Source: Pestalotiopsis fici W106-1
Taxonomy: Eukaryota; Ascomycota; Sordariomycetes; Amphisphaeriales; Sporocadaceae
Length of the DNA stretch: 64,000 nt
Assembly (NCBI RefSeq): GCF_000516985.1
Contig: NW_006917096.1
Coordinates: forward strand, 3,209,606-3,273,605
Direction of reading: 5' to 3'
Below are positions 49,382 to 59,983 of the stretch, piece after piece. The notes under the pieces are model-generated. The model saw only the letters and a list, made by a program, of their open reading frames with translations, ran no database searches and was not told the DNA's origin. Both the position numbers and the translations under genes were made by a program. Position 1 is the stretch's first letter; each line of letters opens with the position of its first letter.

Positions 49382-49972
49382 GATTATCGATTGTGACGAT
49401 ATATAAAGGATCGTGCTGAACTAATCGAGTATGAAAATTGGCAGATCACAGTATAATAATAATAATAATAAGCCCGCAGCTGTCGAGGTCTTTTACCGAA
49501 ATAGAGTTTCCTCGGTAGCTGCCGATGGAGTGCGGGTTTGCGGGTCGGGCGAATCCGTACCTGGGGATTGCTAATCTGCTGTTGGAGACGATAACAAATA
49601 AACGGCTGTCACTATCTTATTTATTATTGATTGCTACACAAAGAAAGACTTGCACGGTTTTCAGCTTTGAATTTGTAGCTCGGCAGGAAGTGTCATGGAA
49701 AGGGTCGTGGACGATATCTCATGAAATCAGAGCCCCTCATTTGACCGAGAAGCTTCCAAAAGAGCCAGCCAATCTTTAAATGGTACACTCAAGACTGCAG
49801 AGCCACAAGAAGACGTCTATTCATTTATATACGATCGTGGATTTTCTACTAAACAAAATTTCCGTGAACGATAATTCAACTGACCGTGTTGTTCACAGTG
49901 CATCTGCCTTGGTGGGTATTTGTGACACTAGTATAATTTGATATAAACTGCATCTCTCAACAACCAATCAGA
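49382..49972. other. Promoter region of the dioxygenase and spacer before the tRNA
   Basis: About 590 bases without a gene. An ATA trinucleotide run lies at 49453-49471. Confidence 0.5.
49453..49471. repeat. ATA microsatellite
   Basis: Six uninterrupted ATA/AAT units in the dioxygenase upstream region. Confidence 0.85.
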
Positions 49973-50046
49973 GGTCCGATGGTGTAGTTGGTTATCACGT
50001 CAGTCTAACACACTGAAGGTCGGCGGATCGAGCCCGCCTCGGATCA
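49973..50046 (+). tRNA. tRNA-Val (anticodon AAC)
   Basis: A 74-nt intronless cloverleaf. Acceptor stem GGTCCGA pairs with TCGGATC (one G-T pair), discriminator A. The D-arm contains TGGTGTAGTTGGTTATCAC. The anticodon stem TCAGT/ACTGA closes loop CTAACAC, placing AAC at 34-36, which reads valine codons. The variable loop is AGGTC, and the T-stem GGCGG/CCGCC is perfectly paired. The T-loop reads ATCGAGC, with A where position 54 is normally T. A T-run follows. The A-box-like TGGTGTAGTTGG is good and the B-box-like GGATCGAGCCC deviates at one base. Confidence 0.9.
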
Positions 50047-50061
50047 TTAGATGATTATTTC

Positions 50062-50069
50062 TTTTTTTT
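50062..50069 (+). terminator. Pol III T-run terminator
   Basis: Eight consecutive T residues 15 bases past the tRNA-Val 3' end, as expected for RNA polymerase III termination. Confidence 0.75.
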
Positions 50070-51171
50070 CGATTTTTGACCCTTTCCACTAAATATTGTA
50101 CCGGATTCAATATCAGTATCATTCATTCTATTCCAAATACTCGTGGACAGTGAGTGTATTTATGTTTGATACTTTTTTTTCAAACAAGTTGGTTTTCACC
50201 GCAATTTACATTGTGGCATAGTGTATGGGTCTAACATATAGCCCGAATACACTTTGCTTGCCTTTCTCTTTTTTCCCTTTTGTGGCTATATTATTACTAC
50301 AGCATCTATTCGTACCTAGCGGGGTTGCCATGCCTACTAAGAAGATACTACTTGTACCAAAGGTGACATGATAAGCGACCGTTCTGACTGGCGTCTGCAG
50401 CGTTAATGCAGCACAGCGCGGGGAAAGACGTGGGCGGCGGGTTGCAGACAGGCAGGCACCTGCAAGAAAACAGGGCGGATTGCAGGTGATCCTAACTGGA
50501 AAAGATGAGCCCAATTCCCATGCCAATGCCGGACCAGTTGAGCCCCCAGCCCAGCAGCAGCTTGGTGCCGCGCAATAATGCATTGACAAACGGGATAAGT
50601 CGACACGCTTCCTCTTCTTCCTTTTTCTGTTCCCTCTTTTGTTGTAACATGAAATAGGTAAACAAGGCTCTTTCTCTCTAAGAGTTATTTGCATGCTGCG
50701 CGTCTTCTGCCCATCAGCAAGAATAGTCGAAAGAAGTATCCTTGTATGCAGCTCGGGCTTCGTCCAAGGCTCCACGCTCGGCCGTCTTTGGTGGACTTGG
50801 TCAATCGAGCAAAGAGCCCACCTGCGTCACCTGCCACTGGCGCAGAGGCAGTAGCTGCTGTAGCCACGCCGCTCGCTCGGCTGGAGGAGGCAGCTGTCCA
50901 AGCTCTCACGCAGCCGCTGCCAACCTCTCCGACCTCGACCTCTGACGACAAGGAACTCAGCAGCAGCAGTAGCAGCAGCAGCAGCGCCGCATCTGCATCG
51001 AGCTTCAACACCACCACTAATAGCTCAACTCCTCAGCTATCCCAGCACCGCCAACCACAACAACAACATCCACAACCCCCAACCCCTACAGTTCCTATTC
51101 CCCTTGCCGACGACGCCCAAGCTGAAGCTGCAGCTGCACAGAGGCCGACGAGTCCACAAAAGACGGTCAAC
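50070..51171. other. Upstream region of vma1 with in-frame open leader
   Basis: About 1.1 kb without an independent gene. The last 426 bases, from an ATG at 50746, are open and in frame with the vma1 start at 51172. They would code for a Ser/Gln/Pro/Ala-rich segment including an AGC-repeat serine run at 50957-50985. This is either 5' leader or an optional N-terminal extension. Confidence 0.5.
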
Positions 51172-53457
51172 ATGGCACCCGTACGTACATACCTCTCTCA
51201 CTACCATCGTCATCTCGTTGCCAGTTGCATGCATCTCGCAGCTGTTTCCTACCCATCGCGCAGGCAACAAGAAACACAGCATTTCTGTCTGGTGCATCCG
51301 CGCAGCCAACTTCTTTCTTGATGCGAAGCTGTGCACACCCATTAATAAGCTCACTATACTGACGCATCAAACAGAAGAAGCAGCAGCAGAAGAAGACAAA
51401 TGGCGACGCTGACGGCGATGCCTTGGACTCTGGTAAATAGCGCCACAGCCCACCGACACATATTGCAACAAATAACTCACGCATTGTACAGGCAAGATCT
51501 TCTCCATCTCCGGTCCCGTCGTGATAGCCGAGGACATGGTTGGAGTTGCCATGTACGAGTTGGTCAAGGTCGGACACGATCAGCTCGTTGGTGAGGTCAT
51601 TCGTATCAGCGGTGACCAATGTACCATCCAGGTCTATGAGGAGACAGGTATGTTACCAAAAACAAACATGAACCGAGCTCCCAGCTTTGCTCTTTACTAA
51701 CAACCATCGTAGCTGGTGTCACTGTCGGTGATCCCGTCCTGCGCACCGGAAAGCCTCTGTCCGTCGAGCTCGGCCCCGGTCTGCTGCACAACATCTACGA
51801 CGGTATCCAGCGTCCCCTCGAGAAGATCTCGGAACAGTCACAGAGCATCTACATTCCCCGTGGTGTCGCTGCTCCTGCTCTCGACCGAAAGAAGAAGTGG
51901 GAATTCACACCTACCATGAAGGTCGGCGACCACATTGCCGGCGGTGATGTCTGGGGTACCGTCTTCGAGAATTCCTTCATCAAGGTGCACAAGATCATGC
52001 TGCCCCCGCGCGCCAAGGGTACCATCACCAAGATTGCCAGCAAGGGCGAGTACACAGTGCACGAGAAGATTCTCGAGATCGAGTTCAACGGCACCAAGAC
52101 TGAGCACGGCATGATGCACACATGGCCCGTCCGTGTCCCCAGACCAACCACCGAGAAGCTCTCGGCCGACAAGCCTTTCATCGTCGGTCAGCGTGTTCTC
52201 GACGCCTTGTTCCCTAGTGTCCAGGGAGGTACAGTCGCTATTCCTGGTGCTTTCGGTTGCGGAAAGACTGTCATTTCCCAGTCTGTTTCCAAGTTTTCCA
52301 ACAGCGATGTCATCGTCTATGTAGGAGTATGTAACTTCCCGTCCTGTTTCTTACCTTTTTTGGGTTGCTTGATGAGCATACACATCCCCATGTGCTGCTC
52401 GTACCTTTTTGTATTCACACGAAGATGAAATCGCTAACACATGTTCAAGTGCGGCGAGCGTGGTAATGAGATGGCTGAAGTCTTGAAGGATTTCCCAGAG
52501 CTGTCGATCGAAGTCGAGGGCCGTAAGGAGCCCATCATGAAGCGAACGACTTTGATTGCCAACACATCAAACATGCCTGTCGCCGCGCGTGAGGCCTCCA
52601 TCTACACTGGTATCACCGTTGCCGAGTACTTCAGAGACCAGGGCATGAACGTTGCCATGATGGCTGACTCTTCGTCTCGTTGGGCTGAGGCTCTTCGTGA
52701 GATTTCGGGTCGTCTGGGAGAAATGCCTGCAGATCAGGGTTTCCCCGCCTACCTCAGTGCCAAACTGGCCAGTTTCTACGAGCGTGCAGGAAAGACCCAG
52801 GCTCTCGGTTCCCCTGAGCGTGAGGGCAGTGTCAGTATCGTCGGTGCCGTCAGTCCTCCCGGTGGTGATTTCTCCGATCCTGTTACATCTTCGACCCTCA
52901 GTATCGTGCAAGTCTTCTGGGGTCTCGACAAGAAGCTCGCCCAGCGAAAGCACTTCCCTTCCATCAACACATCGCTGTCGTACAGCAAGTACAACACCAT
53001 CCTCGACAAGTGGTATGAAAAGGACTACCCCGAGTTCCCCCGGCTCCGTGACCGTATCAAGCAACTGTTGTCCGATTCCGAAGAGTTGGATCAGGTCGTT
53101 CAGCTAGTCGGAAAGTCGGCACTGTCCGACCCTGACAAGATCACATTGGATCTCTCTACCCTTCTCAAGGAAGATTTCCTGCAGCAAAATGGTTACTCGA
53201 CTTATGATCAATTCTGCCCTATTTGGAAGACTGAATGGATGATGAAGCTCATGATGGGCTTCCACGATGAGGCACAGAAGGCCATTGCCCAAGGTCAGAG
53301 CTGGAACAAGGTCCGTGATGCTACAAGCGATCTGCAGGCCAAGCTGCGGACGTTGAAGTTTGAGGAGCCAAGTGATGGCCAGGAGGCAGTGAGCAAGAAG
53401 TACGAACAGATTCAGCAAGAAATGTTGGACAAGTTTGCTGCAGTGATGGACGAGTAA
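51172..53457 (+). CDS. vma1: Vacuolar H+-ATPase catalytic subunit A (Vma1)
   Basis: Five exons, 51172-51180, 51375-51432, 51492-51647, 51713-52326 and 52450-53457, give 614 residues, the family's usual length. Exon 1 codes only for MAP. Exon 2 adds a Lys/Gln-rich head, and [21 protein letters not shown] opens the beta-barrel. The Walker A site is GAFGCGKT, followed by [12 protein letters not shown], the [21 protein letters not shown] catalytic region (shown in part) and [11 protein letters not shown]. This subunit hydrolyses ATP in the V1 head to drive proton pumping into vacuoles. There is no intein: the fourth intron (52327-52449, CTAAC branch site) lies between the Gly and Cys codons of YVG|CGERG. 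Confidence 0.97.
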
Positions 53458-54951
53458 AGGGTTGACAGATGCTATGCTGGTGTTTATAAACTTGAGAGAA
53501 GCAGGTGGAACATAGACGAGATTGTGAGCGTCGGGGACAGGATCCGGGGATAAGATTATTAAGGAACCCTTTTTTGTGCAATCAATGTTATTTTACATCT
53601 TATGTTTCAACTGTGGTTGTCCATAAGTCATCTCTATTCTTTTCAGTGACCACGTCCTGGATAAGGGCCACTGGATTTTTTGGGCAACAGCATAATGAAC
53701 AATAAATGAGATTGTTTTAACACAAGAGTACTATTTCGATTTCCAGATCTAGGCATACCTGAGTTTAATAATAATGGCTAGATCTATTCGCTAGATATGT
53801 GTACGGGTGCATGCGCCTGACACATTGGGAACGAAACCGCAGAATGAGCGCTACAGAAACGAACCAGAATAAAATACCATATGGCGGTTTATAATAATTT
53901 ATTTTAACAAGAACAAATTTCTTCTCATATTGATTGCGTCCTGATTTTCTCCCATCTTAGTATTTTGGACCATTAATCTGATTTGTTTTCTTTTCCTTCT
54001 AATCCCGTTGGTCATTATTCTTGGTTATTGCCAAGCCGGAACCTGGTCGATCCATCGAACATCAAACGTGACACCCCAAGGAAGGGGGTTTTTTTTTACC
54101 TGCGCAAGGGCCTAGAGATTCTTTGTCCTTGCCCGTTTTTTTCTCAAGGCATGACGACGTTGATACTTCCGCTTGATCCGTGCTACTATTTTCTTGGTTG
54201 GTCTGTAGATAATCCACTTGCCGTGTTCCGATGATTTCTCGCCGGTTTTGTGTTTAGAGCATCACGAGCAAGCGGTCGTTTTTGTGATCAGTAGGTAGGG
54301 TGGAAGACTCGAGAGAAATGTTTGTAAGAGTGATTCATTTTTTTCCTCCCCTTGGAGTCTGTGATTTGCTGAACACAAGACCGAGATGGTCTGTCGTGCT
54401 CATATAATTCTATCCTAATACACAATGTGGGTATCATCAAGCATCAAATGTGCCTTCTTTCTTCCGCATCCTTTGACATTACAATAACAAATGAAAGATC
54501 CATTAGTCCACTCATCAGGGACTGATAGTAGATCCCAAAAGGAAACTTGGATGAGTATAAGGAGACATAAGAAAAAAAGAAACAAATATGTACAATATCA
54601 AGAAGTGAAGACTCTCAGTAGACCCCATTCCCAGAATGGGGTACTGTTTTCCACCTTTTCTTTCCAAAGGCAGGGCAGAAGATGCAAGAAGGGGAGAAAC
54701 TAAAAGTATAAACAACAGCCTCTTTGGGTTTGTCTTATTGAATCTAAATACTGGGTGGTACTATACGAGCTACCGACCGAGTAGATAGACCGGTGCTGTG
54801 TTTTTTTCTTGTCTTGTTTCGTCTTTTGTATCTTCTTCCCACTCGTCTCTGGATCTGTCACAGCCACATTCATGATTCCCATCTTGGCTTGTTGGCTCTG
54901 TTGATGAATGATGGAGACATCAACCAGGGAGGAGAAGAGACAGCTTCTCCT
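53458..54951. other. Convergent intergenic region between vma1 and the Rds1-like gene
   Basis: About 1.5 kb, AT- and T-rich in places, with no supportable gene. Confidence 0.45.
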
Positions 54952-55974
54952 TTAGAGCGACAAGACCGAAGGTCCGGCGACAATAATGTCGTCGCTGATG
55001 ACACCAGTGTTGGGGGCTGCGTTGGTGAGCGTCATGTAGGTGATGCCGGCCAGGTTTTGAGGCAAAGCGCAGCCTCCAGCCTGGGTAAAGGCCGAAAAGG
55101 CGGTACCGCCGGGGATGTTGGCGTTGGTGAAGCCGCAGAATTGAGCACCGGCTGCTGCTGTGCTCTGGGCCTGGATGTTGGTACCGGCAGCGAGCACGGC
55201 GGGGGCAGCAGGCGCAGCTGTGGTCATGGTCAAGGCCGGGAAGGCCGTCAAGATCAGGTTGGAGCCGGCCGGGCACGACTGGATAAAAGGTGCGGCCAAG
55301 GAGAAGACGGCCTTGGGGCCCAGGGGCGTGTCAAAGGGCTGAGGCACAGCCGTGGTGCCGCCAGCAGCGCGGATAAATGTCTGGTGGCGCGACTCGACCG
55401 TGAGGATAGAGCCGGCGGCGGCGAGAATCTTGGCATCAGCCAAGATGGGTGCAGCACCCAGGTAGGCAGAGACACCAACGTTCTCGAGCACACTGGCGGT
55501 GGCGACCATGGACTTGGCGTCGGTGAAGCCAAAGTTGTAAGTGCACGGCTGGACGGGCTGGACACCGGCCTGAGCGATGGCACTCTGCAGAAACTGCACG
55601 TGGGACTGCTCCGTCTGACCAATGTTCTTGAGGTCAGTGATTTGCTGCTGGTTCAAGCCCAGAGCAGCAAACTGGTCATCAGGGAACATGGCAAAGCCCT
55701 GTTGGTAGAAGGACGTCTCGAGCCACTCGAGGGTAAGGGCACTATTTTGTTGCGTGTCAGTGACCTATCATGAATGAGGGATGATCAAGGGGTGTACATA
55801 CAATTGTAGGACATCGACATCAGTAAGACCCAGTGCTTGTTCAGCAGGTGATTGGCGCTTCATGACGTTGAAGATCTTTTCTTGCATCTCAGTGAACCTG
55901 GGCTGGGCCGGAAGGGCGCTGGCAACACTGATCACAGCAGCCACAATGCTGGCAATTTTCGTGAAGGAAGGCAT
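54952..55974 (-). CDS. Secreted ferritin-fold protein, Rds1-like
   Basis: Two minus-strand exons, 55802-55974 and 54952-55741, give 320 residues; the junction restores QLFALTLEWLETSFYQQGF. Residues 1-~20 (MPSFTKIASIVAAVISVASALPA) are a signal peptide. The body is the Ferritin_2 type: ALTLEWLETSFYQQGFAMF, then GQTEQSHVQFLQSAI and AAGSILTVESRHQTFIR, which supply the E, H and E-x-x-H residues of a di-iron-like site. Related fungal proteins are called stress-response protein Rds1, known from nutrient stress in fission yeast; biochemical function is unclear. The C-terminal third is Ala/Pro/Thr-rich and ends without a GPI-like tail. Confidence 0.88.
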
Positions 55975-58900
55975 ATTGTCGGTAGAATACGTTGATTAAA
56001 TTTGACACACTCTTCGTTTTTCTCTGTTCCTGATGGTGAATTCGAAACCGTAGGGTAGTTGTAGTAACGACAGTCGCGAAGTATATAAAGAGCGGTTGAT
56101 ATGACGAAATAGCAAGACTAGCTTAGCTGTTTCTATAGTTGAGGAATGAAGATCTCGAGGGAAGGTCCCGTAAATTAGAAGAAAAGAAATTGGTTAGATT
56201 AAAGTTGTTTTGTCCTGAAGGAGAGTAAAGTGAAAGTCGTTGATCCCTCGAAGCAGACCAGCGCTTTTTCGGTTCGAATTCGGATACAGACACACGAATG
56301 GTTGTTGAGGAGGGTGAGGAGGAGAGAGTAAGAACCAATCCGCAAAACAAGTCGAGGAAACGCGAGCAATAAAGACCAAGTGCCAAGACCAAACATTGTA
56401 AGAGTATACGGGGGGAAGGGAAATATCGAGGTCATGCGGGTCACGGAAGGGCTGGTGGCCGACCTCAGAGGAGCATGGATGGATGGATGGATCCCATGCC
56501 ACCCAAGCAGCAGCATTATCACGCCTCATCCCGTCTTGGATCTGCCCCTTCCTTTTGCCTGTGCTCGGATCGGAGCTCGAGGGCAGCAAGTAGTAGGTGG
56601 ATGATCTCCAGGCCGCAGCCTGTCCAACTCCATTGTTCCGTCCAGTCTCCAGAACACTCCCGGGCGACCGAGAGCCACATTCCATACCTCTGTTCCTTGC
56701 TCAGGGACTGCCCAAGGGAACAGATCGATCCGTGATTGGGGGTGTTGAGGTGCTTGGCAACGTGCTCAATCTCTGTGTCCAGCAGCCACAGAGGCCGCAG
56801 ATGCCAGATCCAACCAATGAGAGCCGGGCGACATGTCGAAAGAGGACAAGGAAACGAAACAAAGTTGAGAAGAAGCTTAATACGAGCCAATGAGAACAGA
56901 CTCGGTTACTGGCAGGGCCCATGAGCAGGTACATTAAGTTAAGGTAAGCTTACAAGGAAAGTTGGGACGAAGCCGAGTCTTGGCAGGTCCCGGGGCCCGG
57001 GCAAGGACCAAACCGAGCAGGGGGTCCTTATAGGTCGGGGTGCTATAGCTAGCGCTATGTGCGCTAACAGTGGTGGTTTATAGGGCAGCCCATCCCTCCA
57101 CCCCAGGCCACCCGGAGCGGCTCTGCACGTACCTGTCAGGGCTGCTGAGGGCCTTTTTGCTTCATATTCCGTTTCAACCTCGCACCCCCTGGATCTCGCA
57201 ACACCACAACCACCCCTAGTCCCATGGCTTTCATGACCTGACTTTACCTACCCAAGGAATTCAGGAATTCTCCCATCTCGAACAACGGGCGCCTGCGACC
57301 CGATGGTCTGAAACCGCCTTTTCTTCAATGCCGGCCGTGACGACGTTGAACTCGTTTGTATGGATCTCTCGGTATCTGCCTCGTCCTTTACGGCGGCTGC
57401 CTCATTGTAATCAGATCAATTGGATACACTCAATTTAGCCCGGTTTAAGCTGTCGTAATTCCCCATTATGCCGCCCTTGATACCGGCTATTCTATTGAAA
57501 TGCCGAGATTTTGTTTACTCAATCTACCTAGAAATCCTCCACTTGAGGAAGTTTTCCAGTGTTTCTCTCATATCTTTTGGATTATCGACGGGCACTTATG
57601 AACAGTGCCAGGCAGGCCCAAGCCTGCCGAGCATTCTGCAGCCCTCCAGAGCCTTGTCAGCTCAGGAGCCAATGTCACCTCAAGCCTCCTGTCTGCTGCG
57701 ACCTCCTGGGAATCCCTTTAACCCCCCGTTCCTGCGTCCCAACACCAACGTTGGATCTGGCTGAACATTTGTGAAGATCGCCAAGATCTGTTCTCTTCAC
57801 ACGCACAGGGCCTCCTCGACATGGGCGCTTATGAAGAAACATTTCAACACACTCCTGCTTGCCTTGGCAAATGAAATGACAGGAACACATCCTGCAGGTA
57901 CTCCTGTCTGGGTGTGGTCTGGTCTCTTGGGTAGGTCATTGTAGACCGCTTAGAAACAAACCATGTTCATTTTGTTCTTCTTTCCTCTTTGCCTTTTTCC
58001 GTGCAATCAGATGTGCATGTGGCTTCACGGCATTCTTTAGACTACAGGACCTGTAGGATATCGTTGAGTAAAACAACACGTGCATTAGACGCTCAGACTA
58101 TATCGATTGTCTCTAAACCGGGACTAGTATAACCAAGGGAGCCCCAACCCAGCGGGGCCGTAGCAATACTCTAATACATTTGCTTCTCTCCTGGCCCCAC
58201 CCCGAATCACCTCCGTGCTCGAGCCTGTCACGAGGAGGGCCGTTACAACCCAGGCGTTAAACAGTGTTTCCCTCTCTTCTCCAGCGGTCTGTTCCAAATA
58301 CTAGAGACTAGGGAGAAATAGAAGTAGGAGGAGAAAAGGAAAAACTCAGAAATAAGTAAGAATTACTAGCTCTTACACATCAAGCAATCTGATCACGTCA
58401 TAATTTCTATGGCTGTCATTCAGACATCTCACATTGACGACATATTCTGTTTACGGTCAAGCATGCGAATGGTCCATGCCTAGATTCAACTTATCTTCCG
58501 AGACTCCACATGAGGCTCAAGTGAGCCAGTAAGCAACACCTGCCATACGCTCGAATGTTCTCTTCACTCCGCCGGAACAGAATGATCCTGAAAGATCCCT
58601 CTAAAACATGATGCCGAAAGCCTTGCCACCCACCCCCCCTTCGACTCTGAAAGCTTCAACCGGTCGTCGATCTCCCTTTTGCCTTGTGAAGTATCCACTT
58701 GCCGAACAATGGGAGCATCCGAATCGATCAGAAATTCTCCTGCACTTTTGACACTCTGCCTTTGCATACAACAAAGGAACGAGCTCTTCCCGTGTCCCCG
58801 TTTATCGGGCTGCGTACCTTTGGAGGGAAAGAGATCATGTTTTGGCATTTCTTTTCTCCGTGGTTCAAAGATCCACTGAAAATGGGCTGTTTTTCTGCTT

Positions 58901-59983
58901 TTCCCCGGTGACTCCTCGCATATTCCGTTCGCAAAGGCCCTTATAGAGTCCGCATCTAGTCTGGCTGATACCATCGGATCGCGGTATGATTTCTTTCCGC
59001 GCATCCGTAGTCAACTCATCAAGTTACTCCCTCGTAGGCAAGGGCCAATTATTAAATCAACCCTTGGGTTGATGACCAATGTTGTCGTTTTCTTTCCTAG
59101 TCCAACTTCTCGACCTGACCCTCCTATGATTTTATTGTAATCACAACCTACCAATCTGACCTCCGTCCACTTGACCAGTATGCCACCGCAGCCCGTGCAC
59201 GTGAGCTCACGCGATAATAACCTGGACATTACAAGACTTTTACAGCCGACAACGATACTCATTACCTCTACCCAACTCGACCGGTGAAGACAAGTGAACC
59301 TGAAAACACGTAAATACTCGCTACACAAGTCAACCCGAGGCCCCGACAAAGGAAAACATGGCTATCTTCAACACCAGTCTTGATTTCTCCTTTGCATTGC
59401 GTTTCCTGCCACCCGTCTTCCGTGATATACTAGGGAAGATTCGCTACCTCATTTCGCAAGCACAGAACAGAAATTAGCTGCCATTTCTATCTTTGAGCTG
59501 GTTGCTCAACCAGCAGAATGAATCTTGAAGCATCTTCACCCTGGCTTTGCAAATACTCTATGAATGCCTTAATAGTGCGATAAGAGCAGGAATCAAACTT
59601 TATTCCTCTGATTGTAATGAGGAAGACTCTGGTAAACATGGGCATTTTCACCTATAACCTCACAACGTATTCCCAACTTTCTTGTTTTAAAAGTCATGCA
59701 TGTTCTGTCACAGACAGCCTCTTATATCTAGTTTCGGGCACAATCTCTCGACCAAAAGTGTACAAAGCACAATCCCTCATTCAAAAGTCTACGGGTGGGC
59801 TATACGAGTCCAGATTGTCTGGATGATTATATGGCGATAACAATCTACCTTGATTTTTCTCTTCTCACACCACCATCTCAATCTCCCTCTCCTGTAGACA
59901 ATGCTTTTCTTCTTAGCTTCAGTGATAAATACTTTCTCTATCATGCCTTTGCCAAGCTTTCACGCCTAGGAACGCCTCGCACA
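55975..59983. other. Four-kilobase gene-free stretch between the Rds1-like gene and ssd1
   Basis: No gene is supported over about 4 kb. It contains a TATATAAAG word at 56082-56090, about 110 bases upstream of the Rds1-like start codon, a GGAT run at 56476-56491, a 13-base C/G palindrome near 56989-57001, and a perfect 6-bp inverted repeat at 57050-57066. Much may be regulatory DNA of the Rds1-like gene, non-coding RNA, or a long 3' UTR of ssd1 at its right side. Confidence 0.45.
57050..57066. repeat. Small inverted repeat
   Basis: TAGCGC and GCGCTA arms around a 5-base loop, preceded by overlapping CTATAG and GCTAGC palindromes. Function unknown. Confidence 0.5.

Noticed and set aside
51172..53457. 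Intein within vma1
   Set aside because: The coding sequence proceeds directly from YVG to CGERG across a 123-nt spliceosomal intron; no intein or endonuclease blocks are present.
54793..55773. 326-codon plus-strand open frame opposite the Rds1-like gene
   Set aside because: Glycine-rich shadow of the Ala/Pro-rich Rds1-like coding strand.
56194..56890. Overlapping open frames on both strands upstream of the Rds1-like gene
   Set aside because: No conserved motif; likely promoter or leader DNA with a GGAT repeat.
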